Shown: in pieces, positions 7,241-16,279 of the stretch
How positions within the stretch are numbered: the first letter of the stretch is position 1
Layout: each line of letters starts with the position of its first letter
Assembly (NCBI GenBank): GCA_027065825.1
Contig: JAMONM010000098.1
Span: forward strand, 1 to 64,000
DNA: 64,000 nucleotides
Origin: Campylobacterales bacterium
GTDB lineage: Bacteria; Campylobacterota; Campylobacteria; Campylobacterales; Nitratiruptoraceae
Direction: 5' to 3'
Program-made: the position numbers and the translations under genes
Notes under the pieces: generated by a model
Database searches by the model: none
The model's input: only the letters and a program-made list of their open reading frames with translations
What the model was told of the DNA's origin: nothing

Positions 7241-9337
7241 ATGAAAAAGATAAAGGTGGCCATGGTAGGCCAGCCTAACGTGGGAAAATCCTCTATAATC
7301 AATTCAATAAGTGACGCGAGACTCCACGTAGGAAACTTTGCCGGTGTGACGGTAGAGAAAAAAGAGGTTTTGATAAAAAGGGGAGATAAAGAGATAGATA
7401 TCGTCGATCTGCCGGGGATCTATTCTCTTAATGCGTATACGCCCGAGGAGCAGGTAGCGAAAAGATATCTTATAGAAGAGGATTACGACATATTGGTTAA
7501 CGTGGTCGACGCCAACGTTTTGCAAAGAAATCTGATCTTTACCATGCAGCTGCTGGATATGGGCAAAAAGATGATTTTGGTCGTCAATATGATTGACGAG
7601 CTCGAAAAGGCTGGCGGAAAGATCGATGACAAACGACTCTCAGAACTTTTGGGAATTCCCGTTGTACTGGCCTCCGCGAAAGAGAAGAGGGGAGTCGAGA
7701 ATATAGTCGAAAAGATTTTGGAGCTTTACGATGCGCCAAAACCGAAACGTAAAATTTACTATAACGAAAAGATCGAGTATGAGATAGAAAAGCTAAAAAA
7801 GATTCTGTTAAAGTCGCCGCATTTTCATGATCCCGAACTGGCGCGATTTTACGTTATCAGGCTGTTGGAAAAGGATGAGGATATATACAAAATCGTCCAC
7901 GATCTGCCCATATTTTTGGAATTGCACGAGGTTCTTGGAGAGAGTATCAAAAGATTGAAACTGGAGTTTGACGAAGATAGCGTATCCGATATTTTGGCGG
8001 ACGAGAGAAACTCTCTCGCTAAAAGTATCGTGATGCAGTCCATGATAATGCCTCAGAAAGAGACGCTGACCGACAGGATAGATAAAATTTTAATTCATCC
8101 GGTTTTCGGGCTGCCCATTTTTCTGTTTTTTATGTGGACTCTTTTTCAGCTGACTTTTCAGGTTGGCTCTATACCGATGGAGTATATAGACCAGGTCTTT
8201 ACGAATTTTGGCGACTGGCTCAAAAATATTCTGCCTCAAGGCGATCTAAACTCCGTTATAACTGAGGGCGTAGTTCCGGCTGTAGGCGCGATTGTGATGT
8301 TTTTGCCCAACATTTTGATCCTCTTTTTGGGAATCAATCTGCTGGAACAGACCGGTTATATGGCCAGAGCCGCCTTTTTGCTGGACGGTTTTTTGAAAAA
8401 GTTCGGTTTGCAGGGCAAGGCGTTTATCCCGCTGGTTAGCGGATTTGGATGTACCGTTCCGGCTTATATGGCGGCAAGAACGTTGAAAAATCCCAAAGAC
8501 AGACTCATAACGATGCTGGTTTTGGGATTTATGAACTGTTCGGCCAGACTACCGGTATACGTACTACTAATAGCCGCTTTTTTTCCTGCGCACAACGCCG
8601 GCAACGTTCTGTTTGTGATCTATATCGGCGGCGCGCTGCTGGGACTTTTAGTGGCAAAAATATTAAGAGAGCTACTCTTTAAGGGCGAGCCCGAACCTTT
8701 TGTAATGGAGATGCCTCCTTATAGATTCCCTTCGCTGAAAGCTCTGGCTATGGAGCTGTGGATAAAGGCGAAAATTTTTATAAAAAAGGCCGGAACCTTT
8801 ATCGCGGCCGCGGCGATGATCGTTTGGTTTTTGAGCTCCTATCCGAAAAATCCGGAGCTTTTGGCCGAATACGAAGCAAGAATCGAAGCCGCGGTGAGCG
8901 AGAGTCAGAAAAAGGCCCTTTACAACGAGCTGGCGGCCAAAGAGTTGGAGAGCAGTTATCTGGGGAAGATAGGCAAGTTTATAGAACCTGTTTTCGAACC
9001 TCTCGGATTCGATTGGAGACTCAGCGTGGCAACCATTAGCGGTCTGGCCGCCAAGGAGGTGATAGTTTCCACTTTGGCGACTCTATATGCTGTCGGCGAA
9101 GCGGACGAAACCAGCAGTACGCTCAGGGCGAAACTCGCTCAGAGCGTCGATTTTAAAACCGCCGTGGCATTAATTGTTATAATAATGATTTATTCGCCCT
9201 GTGTGGCCGCCATGAGTACTTTTTACGCGGAGATTCCCCAATGGGCGTGGAGAGGGTTTTATACCGTATATCCGAATGTACTCGCGTGGTTGGCCGCTTT
9301 TACCGTATATAAAATATTGGAGTTTGTCGGATTGTAG
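7241..9337 (+). CDS. feoB: FeoB, ferrous iron permease with N-terminal GTPase domain
   Basis: 698 residues. The N-terminal G domain has G1 GQPNVGKSS (Lys16), G2 around GVTVEKKE, G3 DLPGIYSL and G4 NMIDE; a helical GDI-like domain follows to about residue 270. The membrane part holds the two Gate regions, the conserved SGFGCTVPAYMAARTL and NCSARLPVY motifs containing the cysteines of the iron path, and a C-terminal set of helices ending at IYSPCVAAM and beyond. It moves Fe2+ across the inner membrane. The operon is porin-feoA-feoB-M48 protease behind a Fur box. Confidence 0.97.
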   Translation: MKKIKVAMVGQPNVGKSSIINSISDARLHVGNFAGVTVEKKEVLIKRGDKEIDIVDLPGIYSLNAYTPEEQVAKRYLIEEDYDILVNVVDANVLQRNLIFTMQLLDMGKKMILVVNMIDELEKAGGKIDDKRLSELLGIPVVLASAKEKRGVENIVEKILELYDAPKPKRKIYYNEKIEYEIEKLKKILLKSPHFHDPELARFYVIRLLEKDEDIYKIVHDLPIFLELHEVLGESIKRLKLEFDEDSVSDILADERNSLAKSIVMQSMIMPQKETLTDRIDKILIHPVFGLPIFLFFMWTLFQLTFQVGSIPMEYIDQVFTNFGDWLKNILPQGDLNSVITEGVVPAVGAIVMFLPNILILFLGINLLEQTGYMARAAFLLDGFLKKFGLQGKAFIPLVSGFGCTVPAYMAARTLKNPKDRLITMLVLGFMNCSARLPVYVLLIAAFFPAHNAGNVLFVIYIGGALLGLLVAKILRELLFKGEPEPFVMEMPPYRFPSLKALAMELWIKAKIFIKKAGTFIAAAAMIVWFLSSYPKNPELLAEYEARIEAAVSESQKKALYNELAAKELESSYLGKIGKFIEPVFEPLGFDWRLSVATISGLAAKEVIVSTLATLYAVGEADETSSTLRAKLAQSVDFKTAVALIVIIMIYSPCVAAMSTFYAEIPQWAWRGFYTVYPNVLAWLAAFTVYKILEFVGL

Positions 9338-9339
9338 CT

Positions 9340-10116
9340 ATGAAAAAGCTGTTTTTGATCTTTTTGGTATCGATCTTTCTCGGTTGCGCAAAAAATCCTT
9401 ATACGGGAAGAAACCAGCTGATCTTGATATCCCCAAAGCAGGAGATAGCTATGGGGTTTTCGGCCAAGAACGAGGTTTTAAAAAAGAACAGGCTCTCCAA
9501 GAATAAAAAGTTAAACGCCAGATTGAAGCGCGTGGCTTCGAAAATCGCGGCAGCCGCCGAGAAGAGATTCGCCCCGGGTTACAAATGGGAGTTTTTTTTG
9601 CTGGATTCTCCCCAAATCAACGCCTTTTGTCTGCCCGGCGGAAAGATTTTCGTGTATGAGGGATTGATCAAATCGGTAAAAAACGACGACGAATTGGCCG
9701 GAGTTATAGGTCACGAAGTGGCTCACGCCATTTTACGCCACGGCAGCGAGAGAGTATCCATGGCCATGGTGGGGGATATGACCAGAGAGCTTCTTAGGGC
9801 CGGTGCCGTATTGAGTTCAAACGAGTGGTCTCCACTTTACGATCTGGCGTACGGATTGGGATCGACCTACGGAATACTCTATCCTTACAGCAGGAAGTTT
9901 GAATACGAAGCGGATCAGATGGGACTCTATCTGGCGTACGAGGCGTGTTACGATCCAACAAAGGCTATAGAGTTTTGGCAAAGGGACAAAAAGAGCAAAA
10001 AGGTTGCGGAGTTTTTTTCCACTCACCCCTCGGACGCCAAAAGAGCGGCCGCGCTTAGGGAGTATGTCAAGAGGCTCAGAGGGATAAAGCGAGAGTGTCC
10101 GTCTAATCTCAATTAA
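9340..10116 (+). CDS. M48-family zinc metalloprotease lipoprotein (BepA/LoiP-like)
   Basis: 258 residues. The N-terminus MKKLFLIFLVSIFLGCAKNP is a lipoprotein signal (lipobox FLGC). The zinc site is HEVAH at residues 125-129 with the third ligand in YEADQMG (Glu190). The motif NAFCLPGGKIFVYEGL is typical of periplasmic M48 peptidases such as LoiP, YcaL and BepA that act in outer-membrane protein quality control. It begins two bases after feoB and may be carried in the iron operon by readthrough. Length matches the short, TPR-less members. Confidence 0.92.
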   Translation: MKKLFLIFLVSIFLGCAKNPYTGRNQLILISPKQEIAMGFSAKNEVLKKNRLSKNKKLNARLKRVASKIAAAAEKRFAPGYKWEFFLLDSPQINAFCLPGGKIFVYEGLIKSVKNDDELAGVIGHEVAHAILRHGSERVSMAMVGDMTRELLRAGAVLSSNEWSPLYDLAYGLGSTYGILYPYSRKFEYEADQMGLYLAYEACYDPTKAIEFWQRDKKSKKVAEFFSTHPSDAKRAAALREYVKRLRGIKRECPSNLN

Positions 10117-10168
10117 ATCATAATTTCGATATAATCGCACTCTGTGAAAGTTTTTAGGAGTTACCGTT

Positions 10169-10597
10169 ATGGAGTGTGAATTTCCCGTAGAAAATTGCGA
10201 CAGCCAAGAGATTCAAAAGATCTTTTCAAAAGTAAAAACAATCGCCGTAGTGGGTCTTTCTCCCAATCCGGACAAAGATAGCCACAAAGTCGCCTCCTAC
10301 CTTAAAAGCGTCGGGTATAAAATAGTTCCTATATATCCAAGAGGCGAGGAGATTTTGGGGGAGAAGGTTTATAAAAGCCTCGAAGATATTCCGTTTAAAG
10401 TCGATATGGTGGATATATTCAGAAAACCGGCGGCGGTTACGGCCGTGGTAGAGGCGGCCATTAGACGCGGGGACGTCTCTGTGGTTTGGATGCAAAAGGG
10501 GATTGTAAACAACGAAGCTGCGACTACCGCGAAAAAAGCCGGTATGGCGGTGGTACAGGATAGGTGTACCATGATAGAGCATAAGAGGCTTTTTTAG
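10169..10597 (+). CDS. CoA-binding domain protein (YccU-like)
   Basis: 142 residues with TAGGAG eight bases before the ATG. The Rossmann-type CoA-binding fold is shown by TIAVVGLSPNPDKDSHKVA near residue 30, IVPIYPRGEEILGEKVYKSL, DMVDIFRKP and the C-terminal VWMQKGIVNNEAA and VVQDRCTMIEHKR. Members bind CoA or nucleotide and have no settled enzymatic role. A CoA-binding gene next to threonine deaminase is also found in C. jejuni. The next gene, ilvA, starts 10 bases on. Confidence 0.9.
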   Translation: MECEFPVENCDSQEIQKIFSKVKTIAVVGLSPNPDKDSHKVASYLKSVGYKIVPIYPRGEEILGEKVYKSLEDIPFKVDMVDIFRKPAAVTAVVEAAIRRGDVSVVWMQKGIVNNEAATTAKKAGMAVVQDRCTMIEHKRLF

Positions 10598-10607
10598 GCT
10601 TTCGACT

Positions 10608-11816
10608 ATGATTGAGCTTTCAAAAATCAAAGAGGCGCGAGAGAGAATAGCCAAAGTCGCGCCGGTTACCCCTTTTGCATATGCGCCAAGACTCAGCTCG
10701 AGACACAATGCGAAAATCTATCTGAAAAAGGAAAATCTTCAAACCACCGGAGCCTTCAAAATAAGAGGCGCTTTTAACAAGATAGCCTCTCTTTCCCCAA
10801 GTGAAAGGGAAAAAGGAGTGGTTGCGGCTAGTGCGGGCAATCATGCCCAGGGCGTGGCGTTTAGTTCCAGATATTTTAATATTCCGGCGACCATAGTGAT
10901 GCCGGAAAACACCCCTTTGACGAAGATCAACGGCGTAAAAGCCTACGGCGCTGAGGTTGTATTGCACGGCTCCAACTATGACGAGGCGTACGCCTTCGCT
11001 CTCGATTACGCAAAAGAGAGGTCCAAAGTATTCGTGCACCCTTTTGCCGATTACGATGTAATGGCCGGCCAGGGAACTATAGCTCTGGAGATTTTCGAGG
11101 AAATTCCGACTCTAGATACCGTGGTGGTTCCCATCGGCGGCGGCGGTTTGATCGCTGGAATGGCCAGTGCGATCAAACAGATTTCTCCGGATACTAAAGT
11201 CGTCGGCGTTACTGCCGCAGGAGCTCCGGCCATGAGAAACTCTTTTTATCTGGGGAGGCCCGTAGACTCGGTGGACGTAAGAACTATAGCCGACGGTATT
11301 GCGGTTAGAGATACGTCGAAAACAACACTCGATATAATTTTGGAAACTGTCGATGAGATAGTAGAGGTGGACGACGAGGAGATTGCGGATGCCATTTTGT
11401 TTTTGCTGGAGACCCAGAAACTGGTTGTAGAGGGAGCCGGAGCCGTAGGGGTTGCCGCTTTGATGTACGACAAGCTGGAGGTGGAAAACAAAAGCATAGC
11501 CATCGTGCTAAGCGGCGGCAATATCGATGTTACAATGCTTTCGGTGATAATAGAGAAGGGTCTTATTAAATCGTATAGAAAGATGAAACTGGTGGTTACT
11601 TTGATAGACAAACCGGGATCGTTGATGAAACTGACCGAAATCTTGGCCTCTGTCGGTGCGAATATAGTTCAGATAGGCTATGACAGAACTTCGGCCTCTT
11701 TGGCATATGGGGATGCGAACGTCTCCATAGCTTTAGAAACGAAAGGAAAAGAGCATCAAGAAGAGATAAGAACTCTCCTGCTAAAAAGCGGTTTTAGATT
11801 CCACGAGGAGTCTTGA
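10608..11816 (+). CDS. ilvA: Threonine ammonia-lyase (threonine deaminase) with C-terminal ACT domain
   Basis: 402 residues, fold-type II PLP enzyme that converts threonine to 2-oxobutanoate and ammonia, the first step to isoleucine. PLP is bound by Lys51 in TTGAFKIRGA; the phosphate loop is PIGGGGLIAG near residue 180. Residues from about 325 form an ACT regulatory domain (VVTLIDKPGSLMKLTEILA), giving the 400-residue form. With ilvB and ilvN nearby this supports isoleucine biosynthesis rather than catabolism. Its TGA shares one base with the next ATG. Confidence 0.95.
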   Translation: MIELSKIKEARERIAKVAPVTPFAYAPRLSSRHNAKIYLKKENLQTTGAFKIRGAFNKIASLSPSEREKGVVAASAGNHAQGVAFSSRYFNIPATIVMPENTPLTKINGVKAYGAEVVLHGSNYDEAYAFALDYAKERSKVFVHPFADYDVMAGQGTIALEIFEEIPTLDTVVVPIGGGGLIAGMASAIKQISPDTKVVGVTAAGAPAMRNSFYLGRPVDSVDVRTIADGIAVRDTSKTTLDIILETVDEIVEVDDEEIADAILFLLETQKLVVEGAGAVGVAALMYDKLEVENKSIAIVLSGGNIDVTMLSVIIEKGLIKSYRKMKLVVTLIDKPGSLMKLTEILASVGANIVQIGYDRTSASLAYGDANVSIALETKGKEHQEEIRTLLLKSGFRFHEES

Positions 11817-12721
11817 TGATAGCGATAGATATCGGTTCCAACTCCCTGCGCGCCATACGGTTCGATTGCGAAAAGATGAAAAAATTAGACGAGTTCGAAG
11901 CCATAGTTTCCACCGCTGAGGCCATAGAGAGCGGCGGCACGATTTTGCCGAAAACGGTGTCAAAGATCGAAAAAGCCCTAGAGGAGTTACTGCAAAGATT
12001 CGGACAGGAACCGGTAGTCGCCGTAGCCACAGCGGCTTTTAGAAAAGCGAAAAACGGTCCTCTTGTAGCCGAGTATCTGCAAGATAGATTCAAAATAGAT
12101 ATAGAGATAATTGATCCGGAAAGAGAGGGGATTTACGCCTCCGTTGCCGCCGAAACGATGCTGGAAAGTTTGGGTATGCACGGCGACAAATTCCTCCTGG
12201 CGGATATAGGCGGAGGCTCTACCGAGTTGGTTTTAAAACATCGAGACGACTATCTGATAGAGAGTTTCGATTTCGGTATCGTCACCCTTTCGCATAGATA
12301 CGGCTTCGATCAAAGCTCGCTAAAAAACGCTTTAGCGAAGGAGTTAGGCCGGATAAAAGAGTTTCTATACGGAGCGTACGAGCTCTTTTCGAAACCTAAA
12401 AGATTTGTGGCTTCAGGCGGCACTCCTACTACGGTGGCGGCATTGAAGCTGGGTATGGATTACGGCGGTTACGATGGAGAAAAGGTAAACGGCTGTTCCA
12501 TCTTTCCCAAAGATATAGACGAGGCTTTCAAAAAACTTGCGTCGCTAGGTGCGAAAGAGAGGGCGAAACTGGTGGGAGAGGGCAGAGAGGAGTATATTTT
12601 AACCGGCCTATTGTTGTTAAAAGGGCTCATGAGGGCGGCCGGATACGACGAGATAATAGCGTGCGACTACGGAGTTAGAGAGGGCGTTGCTATAAGCGAA
12701 TGTAAAAAAAATCAAAAATAG
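11816..12721 (+). CDS. Ppx/GppA family phosphatase (exopolyphosphatase / pppGpp phosphatase type)
   Basis: About 301 residues. The start is the ATG at 11816, overlapping the ilvA stop as TGATG and preceded by GAGGAG at five bases; a TTG one codon upstream is too close to that site. The actin-like ATPase fold motifs are IAIDIGSNSLRAIRFD at the N-terminus, GIYASVAAET and LLADIGGGSTELVL (about 130), and ASGGTPTTVAAL (about 200). At about 300 residues it is the short form with only the Ppx-GppA domain. It probably hydrolyses polyphosphate or pppGpp; which one cannot be read from the sequence. Confidence 0.9.
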   Translation: MIAIDIGSNSLRAIRFDCEKMKKLDEFEAIVSTAEAIESGGTILPKTVSKIEKALEELLQRFGQEPVVAVATAAFRKAKNGPLVAEYLQDRFKIDIEIIDPEREGIYASVAAETMLESLGMHGDKFLLADIGGGSTELVLKHRDDYLIESFDFGIVTLSHRYGFDQSSLKNALAKELGRIKEFLYGAYELFSKPKRFVASGGTPTTVAALKLGMDYGGYDGEKVNGCSIFPKDIDEAFKKLASLGAKERAKLVGEGREEYILTGLLLLKGLMRAAGYDEIIACDYGVREGVAISECKKNQK

Positions 12722-12802
12722 CCGTTAATAAAGTTTTAAAAAGCTTATTTTGGATAAAATGAGATAAAATTTATCTGATTTAATTCCCCCTTAGGAGAGA
12801 AG

Positions 12803-14497
12803 ATGCAACAGATGACCGGCGCCAGAATGGTTGTTGAGGCGATGAAACGAGAGAACGTAGAGGTTGTTTTCGGTTATCCCGGCGGCGCGATAATGAACGT
12901 GTACGACGAAATTTACAAACACCGCTATTTTCAACATATTCTAACCAGACACGAGCAGGCCGCCGTCCATGCGGCCGACGGTTATGCCAGAGCCACGGGA
13001 AAAGTGGGCGTCGCTTTTGTGACCTCTGGTCCAGGTTTTACCAATGCGGTTACAGGTCTTGCCACCGCCTATATGGACTCGATACCTATTGTGGTCATCA
13101 GCGGTCAGGTTCCGATGAGCATGATTGGAACGGACGCCTTTCAGGAGATCGATGCCGTGGGCATTAGCAGGCCCTGTACAAAGCACAACTTTTTGGTAAA
13201 GGACGTCAAAGAGCTACCCTTTATACTCAAAGAGGCTTTCTATCTAGCCAAAAGCGGAAGACCGGGTCCGGTTCACGTGGATATTCCCAAAGACGTAACG
13301 GCCCAGATCGGGGAGTTCGACTATCCCCAGGAGATGAGACTGGAGACGTACAAACCGACCTACAAGGGCAATATGAGACAGATCAAAAAGGCCGTAGAGG
13401 CTATCGCAAAAGCCAAAAAGCCGGTTTTCTATCTGGGCGGAGGGATTGTCAGAAGCGGAGCGTACGAGCTGGTTAGAGAGTTCGTCTCTTTTACTCAGAT
13501 TCCGGCAGTAGAGACTTTGATGGCCAGAGGCGTTTTGAGATATGACGATCCCATGTTGCTGGGAATGGTGGGAATGCACGGAACCTATGCGGCGAACATG
13601 GCCATGAGCGAAGCGGATCTGTTGATAGCTCTTGGGCCTAGATTCGACGACAGGGTTACCGGTAAACTATCGGAATTCGCCAAGTACGCCGAAATTATTC
13701 ATGTGGATATAGATCCGAGTAGTATCGGTAAACTGGTTCATGTGGACTATCCCATAGTGGGCGATCTGAAAAACGTTTTGAAAGAGATGATTCCTCTGGC
13801 CAAAGAGAAGGTAGACAGCGCCAGATACGAAAACTGGAGAGAGATCCTAAAAAGATACCAGGAGCTACATCCTCTCTCGTACGAGGATAGCGGCGAGGTT
13901 TTGAAACCGGAATGGGTAATACAAAGAGTCGGCGAAAAATTAAAAGGTAGAGCCAGAATCTCTACGGACGTGGGTCAACATCAGATGTGGACCGCTCAAT
14001 TTTATCCGTTTACTCGTCCCGAGGAGTTTATCACCAGCGGTGGACTGGGTACCATGGGTTTCGGTTTTCCGGCCGCTATGGGCGTCAAACGTGGGGTTCC
14101 CGACGAGATTGCTATAAATTTCAGCGGCGACGGTTCCATATTGATGAATATACAGGAGCTTATTACCGCCGTGGAGTATCGTCTACCGGTTATAAACATT
14201 GTCTTGAACAATCATTATCTGGGAATGGTCAGACAGTGGCAGACGTTCTTTTACGATAAAAGATATGCGGAAACCGATCTTTCTATGCAGCCGGATTTCG
14301 TCAAGGTTGCCGAGAGCTTCGGCGGCATAGGTTACAGGGTGGAGACGAAGGAGGAGTTTGACAGGGCTCTCGAAGAGGCCATCAGCAAAAACGTGGTGGC
14401 GATCATAGACGTGATAGTCGACAGATACGAGAACGTATTGCCGATGGTGCCGGCAGGCGGAAGCCTTTATAATATGCTTTTAGAGTACAAGGACTGA
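12803..14497 (+). CDS. ilvB: Acetolactate synthase, large (catalytic) subunit
   Basis: 564 residues, ThDP enzyme of branched-chain amino-acid synthesis. The catalytic glutamate is Glu51 in LTRHEQAAVHAADGYARATG; the ThDP/Mg site is GDGSILMN followed by NIVLNN. Three domains have the usual order (PYR, FAD-binding, PP). The AGGAGAG site lies 4-5 bases before the ATG, and the 81-base gap upstream has A/T-rich GATAAAAT copies suitable as -10 elements, so a promoter here is likely. The small subunit starts two bases after the stop. The catalytic/regulatory/lpxD order matches C. jejuni. Confidence 0.96.
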   Translation: MQQMTGARMVVEAMKRENVEVVFGYPGGAIMNVYDEIYKHRYFQHILTRHEQAAVHAADGYARATGKVGVAFVTSGPGFTNAVTGLATAYMDSIPIVVISGQVPMSMIGTDAFQEIDAVGISRPCTKHNFLVKDVKELPFILKEAFYLAKSGRPGPVHVDIPKDVTAQIGEFDYPQEMRLETYKPTYKGNMRQIKKAVEAIAKAKKPVFYLGGGIVRSGAYELVREFVSFTQIPAVETLMARGVLRYDDPMLLGMVGMHGTYAANMAMSEADLLIALGPRFDDRVTGKLSEFAKYAEIIHVDIDPSSIGKLVHVDYPIVGDLKNVLKEMIPLAKEKVDSARYENWREILKRYQELHPLSYEDSGEVLKPEWVIQRVGEKLKGRARISTDVGQHQMWTAQFYPFTRPEEFITSGGLGTMGFGFPAAMGVKRGVPDEIAINFSGDGSILMNIQELITAVEYRLPVINIVLNNHYLGMVRQWQTFFYDKRYAETDLSMQPDFVKVAESFGGIGYRVETKEEFDRALEEAISKNVVAIIDVIVDRYENVLPMVPAGGSLYNMLLEYKD

Positions 14498-14499
14498 AA

Positions 14500-14967
14500 A
14501 TGAGTGAAAGAAGAGTAATATCGGTAATAGTCTCCAACGAACACGGAGTGTTGACGAGGATAACCGGTCTTTTCGCCGCTAGAGGTTACAATATTGAGAC
14601 TTTGACGGTTGCTCCCATTCCTGATAGCAAATACTCAAGGCTTACGATAGTTACCAGCGGCAGTCCTAGAGTTATAGAGCAGATTATCAAACAGCTTCAT
14701 AAACTGATTCCGGTTTACAAGGTAATAGAGCACGAAGAGCTGATCGAAAAAGAGATGGTATTGGCAAAAATTCCTCTGGGCGAAAGGCTAGCCGACGTGG
14801 AAGCCCTATGCAAAGCCTATAACGGCAGTATAGTCAACGTGGGCAAAGACGGAATTATAGTCATGGTGGCCGACGAACCCAAAAGGGTCAAAAACTTTGT
14901 CCACGCGCTTTCAACTTTCGCCCCCAAGGAGATTATCAGAGGGGGCGTGGTGGCCATAGAGAGATAG
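14500..14967 (+). CDS. ilvN: Acetolactate synthase, small (regulatory) subunit
   Basis: 155 residues. The N-terminal ACT domain begins [20 protein letters not shown] and contains [17 protein letters not shown], the valine-binding signature; the C-terminal domain spans about 80-155. It binds and activates the large subunit and gives valine feedback inhibition. It is often called ilvH in this lineage. Starts two bases after ilvB and is followed by lpxD two bases on, so the three are co-translated. Confidence 0.95.
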   Translation: MSERRVISVIVSNEHGVLTRITGLFAARGYNIETLTVAPIPDSKYSRLTIVTSGSPRVIEQIIKQLHKLIPVYKVIEHEELIEKEMVLAKIPLGERLADVEALCKAYNGSIVNVGKDGIIVMVADEPKRVKNFVHALSTFAPKEIIRGGVVAIER

Positions 14968-14969
14968 TT

Positions 14970-15923
14970 ATGAAACTATCGGAAATAGCGAAAAAAGCCG
15001 GACTGGAACTAATAGGAGACGATAAAGAGATTAAATCCCTAAACTCTCTTGATAGGGCCGGCGATTTTGAATTGAGTTTTCTCGAAAATTCGCGTTTTTT
15101 GCCTCTTTTAAAGAGAAGTTCCGCCGCGGCGGTGATTCTAAAAAGGGAGTTTTTGGATTATCTGCCAAGGAGCTCTTCGGCTCTTGTTAGCGAGGAGCCC
15201 TATTTGAGTCTTGCCGAAGTATCTTCATATTTTGCCAAAGATCCGTTTAGGACAGAGGGAGATGCTCCGGTAATCGCGAAGGGGTCCGTTATAGCCGAGA
15301 ACGTATATTTGGGTTTTGGAACCAAAATAGGCAAAAACGTCAAAATTATGCCCGGAACCGTTATCGGCGACGATGTGGAAATAGGCGACGATACGTTGAT
15401 TTATCCCAACGTTACCGTCTATAGCGGCTGCAAAATAGGTAAAAGGTGCGTTATCCATTCCGGAACCGTTATAGGAAGCGACGGCTACGGGTTCGCTCAT
15501 ACTAAAGATGGACGCCACGTAAAGATTTACCAAAACGGTATAGTCGTAATCGAAGATGATGTTGAGATCGGGGCCAACTGTACTATAGACAGGGCCGTAT
15601 TCGAAGCCACCGTTATTCGTTCGGGAACGAAGCTTGACAATCTGATACAGATCGGACACAATTGCGAAATAGGAGAAAACGTTTTGATGGCTTCTCAGGT
15701 CGGTATATCAGGATCTACCAAAATCGGAAAAAACGTGGTTATGGGAGGTCAAAGCGCTACGGCCGGACATCTCGAAATAGGCGACTTCGCCACAGTTGCA
15801 GCCAGAGGAGGAGTAACCAAATCCATTCCCGGCGGCAAGACCTATGCCGGATTTCCGCTTAGGCCTCACAAAGAGTGGTTGAAACTGCAGGCTATCCTTT
15901 CGAGGCTTTTAAAAAAAGAGTAA
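14970..15923 (+). CDS. lpxD: UDP-3-O-(3-hydroxyacyl)glucosamine N-acyltransferase LpxD
   Basis: 317 residues. It adds the N-linked hydroxyacyl chain in lipid A synthesis in the cytosol. An N-terminal uridine-binding domain (to about 100) is followed by a left-handed beta helix of hexapeptide repeats ([20 protein letters not shown] and similar) with the catalytic histidine in [13 protein letters not shown] and the family SGSTKIG region. A C-terminal helix ends in basic residues. Co-transcription with ilvBN is a lineage habit without obvious metabolic logic. Confidence 0.95.
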   Translation: MKLSEIAKKAGLELIGDDKEIKSLNSLDRAGDFELSFLENSRFLPLLKRSSAAAVILKREFLDYLPRSSSALVSEEPYLSLAEVSSYFAKDPFRTEGDAPVIAKGSVIAENVYLGFGTKIGKNVKIMPGTVIGDDVEIGDDTLIYPNVTVYSGCKIGKRCVIHSGTVIGSDGYGFAHTKDGRHVKIYQNGIVVIEDDVEIGANCTIDRAVFEATVIRSGTKLDNLIQIGHNCEIGENVLMASQVGISGSTKIGKNVVMGGQSATAGHLEIGDFATVAARGGVTKSIPGGKTYAGFPLRPHKEWLKLQAILSRLLKKE

Positions 15924-15933
15924 AATAATGTGA

Positions 15934-15939
15934 TATACT
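15934..15939 (+). promoter_or_regulatory. Probable -10 element for the small gene at 15967
   Basis: TATACT with TG upstream (extended -10) lies 28 bases before the next ATG, in the A/T-rich gap after lpxD. It suggests the small gene has its own promoter and is not only expressed from ilvB. Confidence 0.45.
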
Positions 15940-15966
15940 ACTAAAAAGCCAAAGAAGGAGGCGTTT

Positions 15967-16260
15967 ATGGCAAAGAGCAACAGCGAGATAAAGATATTCA
16001 ACCTTTACGGAACCAAAGAGGGAGTGGTCAGCGTAGCCCACGTTACCGAGCCTTACGGTCCAGACAGCGAACCGGTTGTAAGCATCGGGATTTCGCTTAG
16101 CGGAAACGCGAAAGAGCCTGAATGGAAAGTTCATATCCCTTACGAAAATATCGACGATCTGATAGAGGCCCTGGAACTGGCCAAGGCGGAATTCGGTAAA
16201 GACTATATACCAACCCAGGTAAAGCCTGACGTTGACGAGGGAATAGTCGGCGGCGAATAG
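15967..16260 (+). CDS. Small conserved cytosolic protein of unknown function
   Basis: 97 residues, strong AAGGAGGCG ribosome binding site. No signal peptide or membrane segment. The body is predicted beta-rich (IKIFNLYGTKEGVVSVAHV, PVVSIGISLSGN) with a C-terminal helix (NIDDLIEALELAKAEFG) and an acidic tail. I do not recognise the family. A strong binding site, likely own promoter and a hairpin at the stop codon suggest a separately and well expressed protein. Confidence 0.75.
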   Translation: MAKSNSEIKIFNLYGTKEGVVSVAHVTEPYGPDSEPVVSIGISLSGNAKEPEWKVHIPYENIDDLIEALELAKAEFGKDYIPTQVKPDVDEGIVGGE

Positions 16261-16269
16261 AGCCGCCGA
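16247..16269. terminator. Hairpin at the convergent ends of the 97-residue gene and aspB
   Basis: TCGGCGGC pairs with GCCGCCGA over 8 bp around a 7-base loop that contains the TAG stop. A T-rich stretch follows on the plus strand (TCGTTTTATG) a few bases on. It could terminate the plus-strand gene; the distance to the T run is somewhat long for a textbook terminator. Confidence 0.5.
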
Positions 16270-16279
16270 AGCGCTCGTT